Assembly: GCF_000196895.1 (NCBI RefSeq)
Contig: NC_014297.1
Span: 124,001 to 188,000 of the forward strand
Length of the DNA: 64,000 nt
From: Halalkalicoccus jeotgali B3
GTDB lineage: Archaea; Halobacteriota; Halobacteria; Halobacteriales; Halalkalicoccaceae
Reading direction: 5' to 3'
Shown here: one piece after another, positions 51,804 to 60,563 of the stretch
How the letters are laid out: each line of letters begins with the position of its first letter
How positions within the stretch are numbered: position 1 is the stretch's first letter
Program-made: the position numbers and the translations under genes
The notes under the pieces: generated by a model
What the model saw: the letters and a program-made list of their open reading frames with translations, nothing else
What the model was told of the DNA's origin: nothing
The model's database searches: none

Positions 51804-52693
51804 GTTGGCGAGTCGTCGCGCGCAAGGACTTCGAGGACTCGATCCGCTCGCGGGGGCTGTGGGTCGCCTCGGCGCTCTTTTTCGTCCTGTTCGTCGTCCC
51901 CGCGTATCTCGTCGCCGACGGCGTCGGCGGGGCGGTCGTCTCCCAGACCGGCCAGCAGATCTCCTCGGACGCCTTCATCAGCCTGCTGGCGTCCTTTGTC
52001 GCCTTCCTCATCCCCTTCGTCGCCATCGTGCTCGCGTACGCTTCCGTGGCGGGTGAACGCGATTCGGGCACGCTGAAACTGCTGCTGGCGTTGCCCCACT
52101 CCCGACGGGACGTCGTGCTGGGGAAGATCGTCGGACGAAGCGCCGTGATCGTCCTGCCGATCCTGGTAGGCTTTCTCGCCGCTGCGGTCGTCTTCCTCGC
52201 GACGCCTGTCTCGCTCGCACTCGGCAACTACGTCGCCTTCGCGCTGCTGTCGGCGCTTCTGGGCGTGGTGTTCGTCTCGCTTTCGGTCGGGATCAGCGCG
52301 GCGGCCGCGAGCCGACGACAGGCCATGCTCGGGAACGTCGGCGTCTACGTGATCTTCTCGCTGTTCTGGGGGAGTTTCGCCGAAGGTGTGGTCAACCTGC
52401 TCAACGAGTACACCGACATGGCCTTCGAGACGCTCGTGCGGATCCAACTCGCCGTTCGACTCCTGAACCCGGTCGACGCCTACCAGTCGCTGGCGGCGAT
52501 CCTCTGGACGCAGGACGCGCTCGGGGCACGCCTCTCGCTGTTCGGCGGCGGCATCGCCGGACAAGTCTACGGACAGGCGCTCGACCCGCTGCCGGCGTAC
52601 TTCTCGAACCCCGTCGTCGCGCTCGTCTTCCTCGCGTGGCTGGTCGTCCCGCCCGTACTGGGATATCTCGCCTTCCGCGACGCGGATCTGTAG
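51800..52693 (+). CDS. ABC-2 type transporter permease
   Basis: The 297-residue membrane protein has six hydrophobic segments. The N-terminal SWRVVARKDFEDSIRSRGLW and the SVAGERDSGTLKLLLALPHS stretch followed by RRDVVLGKIVGR are hallmarks of ABC-2 permeases (NosY/YhaP-like branch). It is translationally coupled to the ATPase. The gene pair converges with ligA, the stops being adjacent (TAG-CTA). No periplasmic binding protein is present, which fits export. Confidence 0.9.
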   Translation: MSWRVVARKDFEDSIRSRGLWVASALFFVLFVVPAYLVADGVGGAVVSQTGQQISSDAFISLLASFVAFLIPFVAIVLAYASVAGERDSGTLKLLLALPHSRRDVVLGKIVGRSAVIVLPILVGFLAAAVVFLATPVSLALGNYVAFALLSALLGVVFVSLSVGISAAAASRRQAMLGNVGVYVIFSLFWGSFAEGVVNLLNEYTDMAFETLVRIQLAVRLLNPVDAYQSLAAILWTQDALGARLSLFGGGIAGQVYGQALDPLPAYFSNPVVALVFLAWLVVPPVLGYLAFRDADL

Positions 52694-54805
52694 CTACTGG
52701 AACGTATCCTCTAGAGTGCGTTGGTTCGATGATTCCTGCTGCTCCTGTCGATCGGCTTCCTCGCTCTCGTCCACCAGCGCCTCGAACTCCTCGGGCGTGA
52801 GTTCGGGTACGCCCTCGTCGGCAGCGTCCTCGCGCTTTGAACTTCCGGGGTTCTCGCCGACGACGAGGTAATCGGTGTTGCCTGAGACGCTGCCCGTGAC
52901 CGAGCCGCCCGCCCCCTCGATCAGTCCCTGGGCCTCGCTTCTCGTCCGGTCGGGAAGCGACCCCGTGAAGACGACGGTGAGCCCCGACAGGGTATCGCCC
53001 GACTCCCGGTCCTCGGCCCGTTCGGGTTCGACGCCAGCCTCGCGGAGCTCGCGAAGCACCCGCCGGTTGCCCTCACTGTCGAAAAAGTCACGTATCTCGC
53101 GGGCGACGACCTCGCCGATCTCGTCGACCTCTCGGAGTTCGTCCTCGCTCGCGTCCATGAGGCCGTCCAGATCGCCGAAGGCGCCGGCGAGTTCGCGGGC
53201 GGTCGCCCGCCCGACGTGGGGAATACCGATCGCGGCGAGAAAGGCAAAGAGCGGCGGCGACTTCGAGGCTTCGAGTTCGGCGAGCAGGTTCTCGGCGCTC
53301 TTTTGGCCCCACCCTTCGAGCTCGACGAGATCTGCTCGCTCCAGGCGATAGAGGTCGGCGACGCTCTCTTCGACGAGGCCAGCCTCAAGCAGCTGATCGA
53401 CGCGCTCGCCACCCAGCCCCTCGATGTCCAGACCGGAGTCGCTCGCGTAGTACTCCACCGACCGGCGAAGCTGGGCCGGACAGGCCAGCCCGCCGGTACA
53501 GAACGCGATCGGCCCGTCGCGCTCGATCGCGCTGTCACAGACCGGGCAGGTTGCGGGGAACTCGAAGTACCCCGAAGAACGCTTCTCGACCACCTCGTCG
53601 ACGTAGGGAATCACGTCGCCCGCGCGCTCGACACGCACGACGTCGCCGACGTTGACCTCCTTCTCTTCGATCTCCGCGGGGTTGTGCAGGCTTGCGCGCG
53701 AGACGGTGACCCCGCCGACGTCGACGGGATCGAGCAGCGCCACAGGGGTTAGCCGTCCGGTGCGCCCGACCTGCAGGGCGACGTCCTGGATCGCCGTCTC
53801 GCCGGCCCGTGCGGGGAACTTGTATGCGAAGGCCCACCGGTAGTGCCGCGAAGTCGTACCCAGTTCCTCGCAGGCGGCCTTCTCGTCGACCTTGATGACG
53901 ACGCCGTCGATCTCGTAGTTCAGCCCCTCGCGGTCCTCGACCAGCCGATCGCGGTAGGCGATCGCTTCGTCGATGTCGGCGGCGAGTTCGGCACGGTCGT
54001 TGGTCTGCAGGCCGTACGATTCGAGCGCGTCGAGTTCCTCCCAGTGGGTGGCGATCCCCTCGCTCGCGTCCAGTATGTCGTAGAAGAAACAATCGAGCGG
54101 GCGTTCGGCGGTCACGGTAGGATCGAGCTGGCGGATCGTCCCCGCGGTGGCGTTTCGCGGGTTGGCGAACGGTTCGTCGCCGCGCTCGACGCGCTCGCGG
54201 TTGTACGCCTGAAACGCGTCCCGTGGCATGAAGATCTCGCCGCGAACGGCAAGGAAGTCGGGGTACTCCCCCCGGAGACGCTGGGGGATCGAGCGGATCG
54301 TCCGGACGTTCGCGCTCACGTCGTCGCCTTCCCGCCCGTTGCCGCGGGTCACCGCGCGCTCGAAGACACCCTCGTCGTAGACGACCTCGATGGAGACGCC
54401 GTCGAACTTCGGCTCGCAAGTGTACGTGACCTCGCCGATCTCGCGGTCCATCCGTTCCGCGAACTCCCGGACGTCCGCCGCGTCGCCGCTTTGCTGGATC
54501 GAGAGCATTGGCGCGACGTGCTCGACGGTTTCGAGCTCCTCTACGGGCTCGCCGCCCACACGCCGTGTCGGGCTATCGGGGATTTGGAGGCCGAAGGACT
54601 CCTCGATGTCGACCAGTCGTTGAAAGAGGGTGTCGTAGGTCCGATCCGCGATCTCGGGGTCGTTCTCGACGTAGTACCGTCGATCGTGATGTCGAATCGC
54701 CTCCCTCAGCCGGCGGGCCTCGCGTTCGGCCTCGTCGAGCTCGTCGATGGGGGTGAGATCCTCCGGTGGGTCCCGGAGATAGGGGTTCTGGTCGCTCTCG
54801 TTCAT
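52694..54805 (-). CDS. ligA: NAD-dependent DNA ligase
   Basis: Seals nicks using NAD, which is bacterial-type chemistry found in haloarchaea alongside the archaeal ATP ligase. The 703-residue protein has all the usual modules: the N-terminal Ia domain (RHHDRRYYVENDPEIADRTY), the nucleotidyl-transferase site with CEPKFDGVSIEVVYDEGVFE (Lys near 130), the OB fold, a four-Cys zinc finger (CPVCDSAIE with CPAQ), helix-hairpin-helix repeats and a C-terminal BRCT (about 620-690). Base composition matches the neighbours, so any transfer is old. I chose the ATG at 54805. Confidence 0.96.
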   Translation of the reverse strand: MNESDQNPYLRDPPEDLTPIDELDEAEREARRLREAIRHHDRRYYVENDPEIADRTYDTLFQRLVDIEESFGLQIPDSPTRRVGGEPVEELETVEHVAPMLSIQQSGDAADVREFAERMDREIGEVTYTCEPKFDGVSIEVVYDEGVFERAVTRGNGREGDDVSANVRTIRSIPQRLRGEYPDFLAVRGEIFMPRDAFQAYNRERVERGDEPFANPRNATAGTIRQLDPTVTAERPLDCFFYDILDASEGIATHWEELDALESYGLQTNDRAELAADIDEAIAYRDRLVEDREGLNYEIDGVVIKVDEKAACEELGTTSRHYRWAFAYKFPARAGETAIQDVALQVGRTGRLTPVALLDPVDVGGVTVSRASLHNPAEIEEKEVNVGDVVRVERAGDVIPYVDEVVEKRSSGYFEFPATCPVCDSAIERDGPIAFCTGGLACPAQLRRSVEYYASDSGLDIEGLGGERVDQLLEAGLVEESVADLYRLERADLVELEGWGQKSAENLLAELEASKSPPLFAFLAAIGIPHVGRATARELAGAFGDLDGLMDASEDELREVDEIGEVVAREIRDFFDSEGNRRVLRELREAGVEPERAEDRESGDTLSGLTVVFTGSLPDRTRSEAQGLIEGAGGSVTGSVSGNTDYLVVGENPGSSKREDAADEGVPELTPEEFEALVDESEEADRQEQQESSNQRTLEDTFQ

Positions 54806-54857
54806 TGCCCGTGCTTTCGCCCCGGCGGGCAAAAACGCCCCCGTCTCGACCGACCGG

Positions 54858-56009
54858 TCAGTCCATGTACCCCTCGCCCATCCGCACTCCCTCCCGGACC
54901 AGCCGTCGGCCGGCCGCGAGTCGGCGTCCCTCCCACGTTTCGAGCGCTGACTCGACCTCGCTCCGGTCGCGTCCGTCGAGCGCCGCGCCGAGCTCGATCG
55001 CGTCGGCGGCCGCCTTCGCGGTGCCCGCGGCGGTGTGTGGGCGCGCGACGAACGCCGCGTCGCCCACCAGACAGACCCGACCGGCGGTCATCCTCGGGAC
55101 CGTGAGGTCGTAGACCGTCTGGACGAACGGTTTTTCAGTTTTTCCGACCAGTCGGGAGAAGACGTCGGGGAGTTCCTCGGCGCTCGCCCGCAGTTCGCGC
55201 TCGACCCCCTCCCGGAGGCCGCCGGGTGCGACCGAGAAGTCGTGTTCGACCCCTCGTGAGTCCGTCAACAGCCCTTCCAACCGATCCCCGTCGCGCACGT
55301 TGTCGTACCAGACCCAGTTGAGTCGGCGTTCGCCCGCCCACGTGCCGCCGTCGGGACCGGGAATGAGGTAGCCCAGAACAAGCTGGCGCTCGCCCTCGAA
55401 GAAGAGGAAGGTGTCCTCGAAGCGCTCGACGAGTTCACGCGAAACGTCTCGCTCGTCGATCAACCCCCGCCAGGCGACGTAACCGGCGTATTCGGGGCCG
55501 ACGTCCGGGAGTAGCTGTTCACGCGTTTCGGAACGGCCGCCCTCGGCGACGACCAGCAGGTCCGCCCGACGCTCGGCGCCGTTCTCGAACCGGACCGCTA
55601 CGGCCTCGCCGTCGCGCTCGAACCCGACCACTCGGCCCGCGTGGTACCGGTCGTCCTCCACGGTTCCCCGAAGCCGCCGATAGAGGGTGTCCCACCCGGT
55701 GAACGTCATCGAATCGGCCCGCCCCTCGCGAACGCTCCCGTCGCGGTTCAGATACTCCCGGCGATTGGTCGAGAGGGTGAACTCGTCGGGACGCGCGATC
55801 CCCCGATTTTCGAGGTACTCGAGCATCCGGGGCTGGACGACGATGCCCGCCCCGCGCTCGGCCAGTTCGCCCGCCGCGCGCTCGAAGACCTCGACGTCGT
55901 GGCCGCCCTCCAAAAGCGCGAGCGCGGTGAACATCCCACCCATCGACCCGCCCGAGACGATCACGCGAAGTCCATCGGTCATTTCCCGTTTTTCGGACGC
56001 GACGCTCAT
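54858..56009 (-). CDS. FAD-dependent monooxygenase (PHBH-like)
   Basis: The 383-residue flavin hydroxylase has VIVSGGSMGGMFTALALLEG near the N-terminus (FAD ADP-binding fold), LLVVAEGGRSETREQLLP as the DG-like motif and GRVCLVGDAAFVARPHTAAG as the GD motif that contacts the flavin ribityl. It probably hydroxylates an aromatic or other unsaturated substrate using NAD(P)H and O2; the substrate is unknown. An alternative start ATG at 55982 (MTDGLRVIVSGG) would remove 9 residues. Confidence 0.88.
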   Translation of the reverse strand: MSVASEKREMTDGLRVIVSGGSMGGMFTALALLEGGHDVEVFERAAGELAERGAGIVVQPRMLEYLENRGIARPDEFTLSTNRREYLNRDGSVREGRADSMTFTGWDTLYRRLRGTVEDDRYHAGRVVGFERDGEAVAVRFENGAERRADLLVVAEGGRSETREQLLPDVGPEYAGYVAWRGLIDERDVSRELVERFEDTFLFFEGERQLVLGYLIPGPDGGTWAGERRLNWVWYDNVRDGDRLEGLLTDSRGVEHDFSVAPGGLREGVERELRASAEELPDVFSRLVGKTEKPFVQTVYDLTVPRMTAGRVCLVGDAAFVARPHTAAGTAKAAADAIELGAALDGRDRSEVESALETWEGRRLAAGRRLVREGVRMGEGYMD

Positions 56010-56057
56010 AGGACTGAGGTCGGCGAAAAAAGCGTGCGAAACGAGAGGGTGGACGCG

Positions 56058-56888
56058 CTATTCGGTCGGGTCGTTGTACGCCCGCGGGTCCGGCGAGGGG
56101 AGGTTGGGCTTGCCGCCGCCGGGCTGGCGCCCGAAGGAGAACTCGCTCTTGCCGTCGACCGACTCGCCCGTCGTCCATGCCGTCTCGGGGTTGTCGGTCG
56201 GCTCCTTGGTGGTCGAGAAGAACTCGTAGTTGAACTCCTGGTTCTCCTCCTCCTGCGGGAAGCTGTCGGGCACGGGCAGGTGATCGAACGCGTCCTCGGG
56301 GTCGCCCAGATCCTGCAGCGCCGCGAGCCACTGGTTCTGGTGCATGGTGTCCCGGGCGATGAGGTACGACAGCATGTCCTTCATGCCCGGATCGTCCGTC
56401 ATCTCCCAGAGCCGGGTCGCGAGCGTTCGTCCCGTCGCTTCGGCGGTCACGTTCGCGTAGAGGTCACCGGCGGGGTTGCCGCTCGCGTAGACGTGATCCG
56501 TGCTGAAGGGGTTGCCCTGGCTGTCCTCGGGCATCGCGCCGAAACCCGCAGAGAGGAACTGCCGGGGCAGGTAGCCCTGCATCGCGGCGTTGACCGCGCC
56601 GTCCTGGGCGAACTCCTCGCGCATCCCGACGGGCGCACCCTCGAGGTTCTTCGCGACTGCCGTCGCGAGCATCTCGACGTGGCCGAGTTCCTCCATGGCC
56701 GTCTCGTAGAGCAGCATACGCATCTGCTCGTTATCCGGCGGCTGGTTCATCCCTTGGAACAGGTACTGCATGAACACGCGGATCTCGCCCTCGACGCCCC
56801 CGATGGCCTGCTGGAGCATCCGCGCGAACGCCGGGTTCGGTTCCTCTACCTCGACCGGATACTGGAGTTCGTCGTCGTGGAAAAACAT
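56058..56888 (-). CDS. manganese catalase
   Basis: This di-manganese, non-haem catalase breaks down hydrogen peroxide. The 276-residue four-helix-bundle protein has metal-ligand segments GGVEGEIRVFMQYLF, AMEELGHVEMLATAV, TAEATGRTL and ARDTMHQNQWLAAL, which supply the Glu and His ligands. The C-terminal ~70 residues are a Pro/Gly-rich extension, common in haloarchaeal members. I chose the ATG at 56888 (MFFHDDELQYPVEV) because it starts the conserved domain and has a weak Shine-Dalgarno (caggtg); an in-frame extension of 20 residues upstream is possible. Confidence 0.9.
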   Translation of the reverse strand: MFFHDDELQYPVEVEEPNPAFARMLQQAIGGVEGEIRVFMQYLFQGMNQPPDNEQMRMLLYETAMEELGHVEMLATAVAKNLEGAPVGMREEFAQDGAVNAAMQGYLPRQFLSAGFGAMPEDSQGNPFSTDHVYASGNPAGDLYANVTAEATGRTLATRLWEMTDDPGMKDMLSYLIARDTMHQNQWLAALQDLGDPEDAFDHLPVPDSFPQEEENQEFNYEFFSTTKEPTDNPETAWTTGESVDGKSEFSFGRQPGGGKPNLPSPDPRAYNDPTE

Positions 56889-57097
56889 CACCTGTCGATA
56901 GGATAGCGCGTTGGTAAGTCGTGGTGCTTGCGTGGGCGTCGGTATCATGAACCCTCCGCTGGCGCCATTTGCGTCGATCCCCGGGGCTTATCCCCTCGCG
57001 CGCGAACCGCGAGATACGGACGGGTCGATGGCCCCCCGAGACGTTCGAGGCGCTCGATGAGGCGTGGGGACAGCATCGACTCCGCTAGGTGATTCAC

Positions 57098-58210
57098 GTG
57101 ACCGAGAAACGCGAATACAGAGACGACTACACGGACAAGACGCTGTACATCCCCGGCCCGACGGAGGTCCGCGAGGACGTCATCGAGGCGATGGCCCAGC
57201 CGATGTTCGGCCATCGGATGGACCGGATGACCGACCTCTACACCACGATCGTCGAGGACACGAAGGATTTTCTCGATACCGACAACGACGTCGTGATCCT
57301 CACCGCCTCCGGCACGGAGTTCTGGGAGGCCTCGACGCTCAACCTCGTCGACGAAAACATCCTCGTCGCGACCTGCGGGAGCTTCAGCGAACGCCACGCC
57401 AACGTGGCCGAGCGCCTGGGCAAGGACGTCGACCGACTCGAATACGAGTGGGGGCAGGCGGTCAAACCCGAGGACGTCCGCGAGGCGCTCGAAACGAGCG
57501 AGAAACAGTACGACGTCGTCGCCTGCGTGATGAACGAGTCCTCGACCGGGGTTCGCAACCCGATCGAGGAGATCGGCGACGTCATCGCCGAGTACCCTGA
57601 CACCTACTTCGTCGTCGACGCCGTCTCCGCGCTCGGCGGGGATGCCGTCGACATCGACGAACACGGGATCGACGTGCTCTTTGCGTCCTCGCAGAAGGCC
57701 TTCGCCATGCCGCCGGGGCTGGCGATCTGTACCGTCAGCGAGGACGCCTACGAGCGCGAGGTAGGGAAGGAGTCGGCCTCCTGGTACGGCGGCTTCCAGC
57801 GCACTATCGACTACTATGACCGCAAGGGCCAGACCCACTCGACGCCCGCGATCCCGATCATGCTCGCATATCGAACGCAGATGAAACACATGCTCGATGA
57901 GGGTCACAAGAATAGGGATAAACGCCACCGCGAGATGGCCGAATACACCCGCGAGTGGGCCCGTGAGAACTTCGGCACCTTCCCCGAGGCGGGCTACGAG
58001 TCCCAGACGGTGAGCTGTATCGAGAATACACGAGGAATCGACGTCGCCGGGACGATCGACGCCGTCAGCGAAGAGTACGACATGGTCTTCTCGAACGGCT
58101 ACGGCTCACAGCTCGGCGAGAAGACGTTCCGCATCGGGCACATGGGCGAACACGACGTCGAGAGCATTCGTGCGCTCACGGACGCCATCGAGGACGTCGC
58201 GGGGCTATAG
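57098..58210 (+). CDS. class V aminotransferase (alanine--glyoxylate / serine--pyruvate type)
   Basis: The 370-residue PLP enzyme begins TEKREYRDDYTDKTLYIPGP. Conserved regions are ILTASGTEFWEAS, FVVDAVSALGGDAVDIDEHG and the PLP lysine in FASSQKAFAMPPG (Lys near 197). The C-terminal domain ends in RIGHMGEHDVESI. It probably transfers amino groups between glyoxylate or pyruvate and alanine or serine. I chose the GTG at 57098, preceded by an AGGTG Shine-Dalgarno 5-8 bases upstream; the in-frame GTG at 57089 overlaps that site. Confidence 0.9.
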   Translation: MTEKREYRDDYTDKTLYIPGPTEVREDVIEAMAQPMFGHRMDRMTDLYTTIVEDTKDFLDTDNDVVILTASGTEFWEASTLNLVDENILVATCGSFSERHANVAERLGKDVDRLEYEWGQAVKPEDVREALETSEKQYDVVACVMNESSTGVRNPIEEIGDVIAEYPDTYFVVDAVSALGGDAVDIDEHGIDVLFASSQKAFAMPPGLAICTVSEDAYEREVGKESASWYGGFQRTIDYYDRKGQTHSTPAIPIMLAYRTQMKHMLDEGHKNRDKRHREMAEYTREWARENFGTFPEAGYESQTVSCIENTRGIDVAGTIDAVSEEYDMVFSNGYGSQLGEKTFRIGHMGEHDVESIRALTDAIEDVAGL

Positions 58211-58267
58211 AGCCAGCTTTTCGTATGTTCTAAAGATTGAGGGGTTCAGTCTTACAATACAGGAATA

Positions 58268-59374
58268 CTACTCTTCAAGTATTCTGTAATATAGTGCTCT
58301 GTTCGAATCTATTGACACTTCTTTTTGCTCCCGAATCATAGCATAAACGCGTGTATCTAAATCTATGTACACCCCGACGGATACCTCGAATACGCCACTT
58401 GTCGCCATTTCATATTCAATATTTGGCGCAAGTTTATTATTAGTAGATACTTTTCGCAGCGTCAAATTATCGTCTTTAGGATAGATACGGACTGCATCAC
58501 TACCTATGAACACCACAATATACCAAGAGCAATCATTTATATCTCTATTCGTTATTCTCTCAAATTCTACTCTATTGATGGATATCTCTCCGGTTACTTG
58601 TATGTGGTTTCCGGATGCTAAAATTCTATATTCCTCTGTTTCAAATAGATTAACTCCTCCCCCAACGCGACTAACATAATAGTATCCACTCGGAGAGTAT
58701 ACAAATGATCCGATTTCATAGGCATTTTCTGGATCGTATCCTCTTTCTCTGATATGTTCTTCCAGATACTCTATCATTTTTTCTCGCAATTCTACAAACC
58801 CACCCTCCTCAGCTACGGTAGACTCTAATTCAGTGTGTATGTCCGAGTATGTACTCACCAACTGCGCAGTTGGCCACTTTTCGACATTAGAGGTAGTTGG
58901 GGTAGTAAAACAAGGTTTGAGACGGCTGATTATTTCATCTAACGATGCCCCATACAAATTCTCAACTAGAAACGATATGACTTTTCTTGAATCACTTATA
59001 TACCGATTCAGATCATCATAATGTTCGAACTCATATCTATGATCTTGGCTATGAGCCATCTCATTCCGAGTCTTTCTTACCTTCTTGAATTCTCCTTTCA
59101 AATCTTCATTGTCTATAATACTGCAATTCCCTAAAATACCTTCACGTTGGTATTGTGATTTTCTTTCTAGCTCATTTATTAGTACTTTTTCATTAGCTTG
59201 AGGAGATAGCGACTCGAATATACAATAAATAGATAGGTATTCTATAATAGATGAACCGTATAATGAATACCGAACTATCCGCTTATCTGATTCTCTCTCT
59301 TTCTCCTTCTCACTCTCATCAAATTCAGTATGACGATAGAATGGCAATGAATAATCTATCGTACAAATCCCCAC
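58268..59374 (-). CDS. HEPN-motif protein, candidate RNase of a defence or toxin system
   Basis: As written, a GTG at 59374 gives 368 residues. The N-terminal ~150 residues are helical and contain RNEMAH at 103-108, the Arg-Asn-x-x-x-His signature of active HEPN ribonucleases, set within KKVRKTRNEMAHS. The C-terminal ~170 residues are strand-rich (SPSGYYYVSRVGGGVNLF, NDCSWYIVVFIGSDAVRIYP) and match nothing I know. Lys/Ile/Ser-rich composition differs from the acidic proteins around it. The frame stays open for 15 codons before the GTG without an ATG, and a one-base shift connects it to the 32-residue ORF at 59407-59505, so the true gene may begin at 59505 (about 412 residues). Seen: motif and composition. 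Inferred: RNase and defence role. Confidence 0.6.
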   Translation of the reverse strand: MGICTIDYSLPFYRHTEFDESEKEKERESDKRIVRYSLYGSSIIEYLSIYCIFESLSPQANEKVLINELERKSQYQREGILGNCSIIDNEDLKGEFKKVRKTRNEMAHSQDHRYEFEHYDDLNRYISDSRKVISFLVENLYGASLDEIISRLKPCFTTPTTSNVEKWPTAQLVSTYSDIHTELESTVAEEGGFVELREKMIEYLEEHIRERGYDPENAYEIGSFVYSPSGYYYVSRVGGGVNLFETEEYRILASGNHIQVTGEISINRVEFERITNRDINDCSWYIVVFIGSDAVRIYPKDDNLTLRKVSTNNKLAPNIEYEMATSGVFEVSVGVYIDLDTRVYAMIREQKEVSIDSNRALYYRILEE

Positions 59375-59406
59375 CTCCGCATTAGAATACTCCTCGTTAT
59401 AATTAA

Positions 59407-59505
59407 CTAAAATTTTAGTTCAGCGACTCCGCTGCTATATTCATATAGGTTTTCAGTTTCCTCATTCAACCAACTGCGTGCAGCCTCAATCCTTTCTTTT
59501 GACAT
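59407..59505 (-). pseudogene. probable detached N-terminus of the HEPN-motif gene (or 32-residue ORF)
   Basis: Starting at the ATG 59505, the frame encodes MSKERIEAARSWLNEETENL, then YEYSSGVAELKF and a TAG. Adding one base in the AAAATTTT tract (59409-59416) turns the end into ELKILVNYNEEYSNAEV, which runs straight into the HEPN-motif protein. The composition and AT-rich codons match that gene. It may be a real 32-residue ORF if the shift is not genuine. Confidence 0.5.
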
Positions 59506-59507
59506 TA

Positions 59508-59570
59508 TTACTGCTTTTTCATATATCGTGGTCTATCTTTACTCTTCCTCAGATTATCTAACTCGGTCAT
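59508..59570 (-). CDS. 20-residue ORF upstream of the HEPN-motif gene
   Basis: The reading frame MTELDNLRKSKDRPRYMKKQ ends 2 bases before the ATG at 59505 (TAATAATG). A TATA-like run (aatatatg) overlaps its start. It is basic and very short, and may be a leader peptide, a decayed gene end or chance. No homology is recognised. Confidence 0.25.
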   Translation of the reverse strand: MTELDNLRKSKDRPRYMKKQ

Positions 59571-59648
59571 ATATTTCTATCTTCAATCAATTTTCGCTGG
59601 TTTTCTATTGGGCCCGCATTTTATCCCGTGGCCGCTGTAGATGAGGGC

Positions 59649-60548
59649 ATGTCTCTTCTCATCGATACGGACCCCGGCTGTGACGACGCACTCGCCCTGC
59701 TGCTCGCGCTCGAAAGCGACCTTGACGTGGTCGGCCTCACGACGGTCGCCGGGAATTCCACTATCACGAACACCACCCGGAACACCCTCGCGCTGCTCGA
59801 CTTCTTCGACAGCGACCTCCCCGTCGCCCGTGGAGCCGGCCGACCCCTCGTCAAACGCCAGGACACCGCGGAGTTCATCCACGGTGAGGGCGGGCTGAAG
59901 GGCGACCTACCCGCTCCCACCCGCGAGCCCGTCGACATCTCAGGTGCCGAGTTCATCGTCGAAAAAGCATGCGAGGACGGCGATCTCACGATCGCCGCGA
60001 TCGGCCCGCTGACCAACCTCGCGCTGGCTCTGGGGATCGAGCCCGACCTGCCCGAACTCCTCGACGACGTGCTCGTCATGGGCGGAGCGGTCTACGCGCC
60101 GGGCAACCGCACCCCCGCCGCGGAGGCGAACCTCCATGCCGATCCCGACGCCGCCAGCCGCGTGCTTCAGTCGCTCGACCCCACCTTCGTCGGGTTGGGC
60201 GTCACCATGCGCGCGACGCTCGATCCCGCCACCCTCGATCGCTCGGGCCGACGCGGCGCGATCGTCGAGGAGTGGCTCACCTACTACCCCGACGACGTGA
60301 GAGAGCGCTACGGGATCGACCGTTCGCCGATCCACGACGCGGCGGTGATCGCCCATCTCACCGACGGCGTCCTCACCCTCGAAGATCGCGCGCTCGAAAT
60401 CGACACGCGCGAGGGGCCCTGCCGCGGGGCGCTCCTCAGTGACGAGTACGGCGTCACCGAGGAGCCCGAAAACGGCCGGGTCGCGACCGATATCGACGCC
60501 GAGCGCTTTCGCGAGACGATGGGCGAGGCGATCGAGTCGGTGCTGTGA
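59649..60548 (+). CDS. inosine-uridine preferring nucleoside hydrolase family protein
   Basis: Cleaves the N-glycosidic bond of nucleosides to give base and ribose. The 299-residue protein starts MSLLIDTDPGCDDALALLLA, which holds the calcium-binding DTDPGxDDA hallmark. It also has TTVAGNSTITNTTRNTLALL, AAIGPLTNLALALG, LVMGGAVYAPGN and the C-terminal PIHDAAVIAHL with the catalytic-region His and Asp. I chose the ATG at 59649 because it begins directly at the conserved motif; an in-frame GTG 21 bases earlier is possible. The gene marks the return to GC-rich DNA after the island. Confidence 0.92.
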   Translation: MSLLIDTDPGCDDALALLLALESDLDVVGLTTVAGNSTITNTTRNTLALLDFFDSDLPVARGAGRPLVKRQDTAEFIHGEGGLKGDLPAPTREPVDISGAEFIVEKACEDGDLTIAAIGPLTNLALALGIEPDLPELLDDVLVMGGAVYAPGNRTPAAEANLHADPDAASRVLQSLDPTFVGLGVTMRATLDPATLDRSGRRGAIVEEWLTYYPDDVRERYGIDRSPIHDAAVIAHLTDGVLTLEDRALEIDTREGPCRGALLSDEYGVTEEPENGRVATDIDAERFRETMGEAIESVL

Positions 60549-60563
60549 GTCGCTGCTGATCCG

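Larger units (their letters stand above)
58211..59648. other. AT-rich island between aminotransferase and nucleoside hydrolase genes
   Basis: This 1.4-kb block is far richer in A and T than the DNA on either side, and its codons use A/T in third positions. It holds the HEPN-motif gene and two tiny ORFs. No direct repeats, tRNA, transposase or integrase mark its borders. The composition change suggests horizontal acquisition. Confidence 0.65.

Noticed and set aside
58633-58644. ORB core match (ttgaaacagagg on the minus strand) in the HEPN-motif gene
   Set aside because: No CCAG upstream half and no G-run; it lies in AT-rich coding sequence and is explained by chance.
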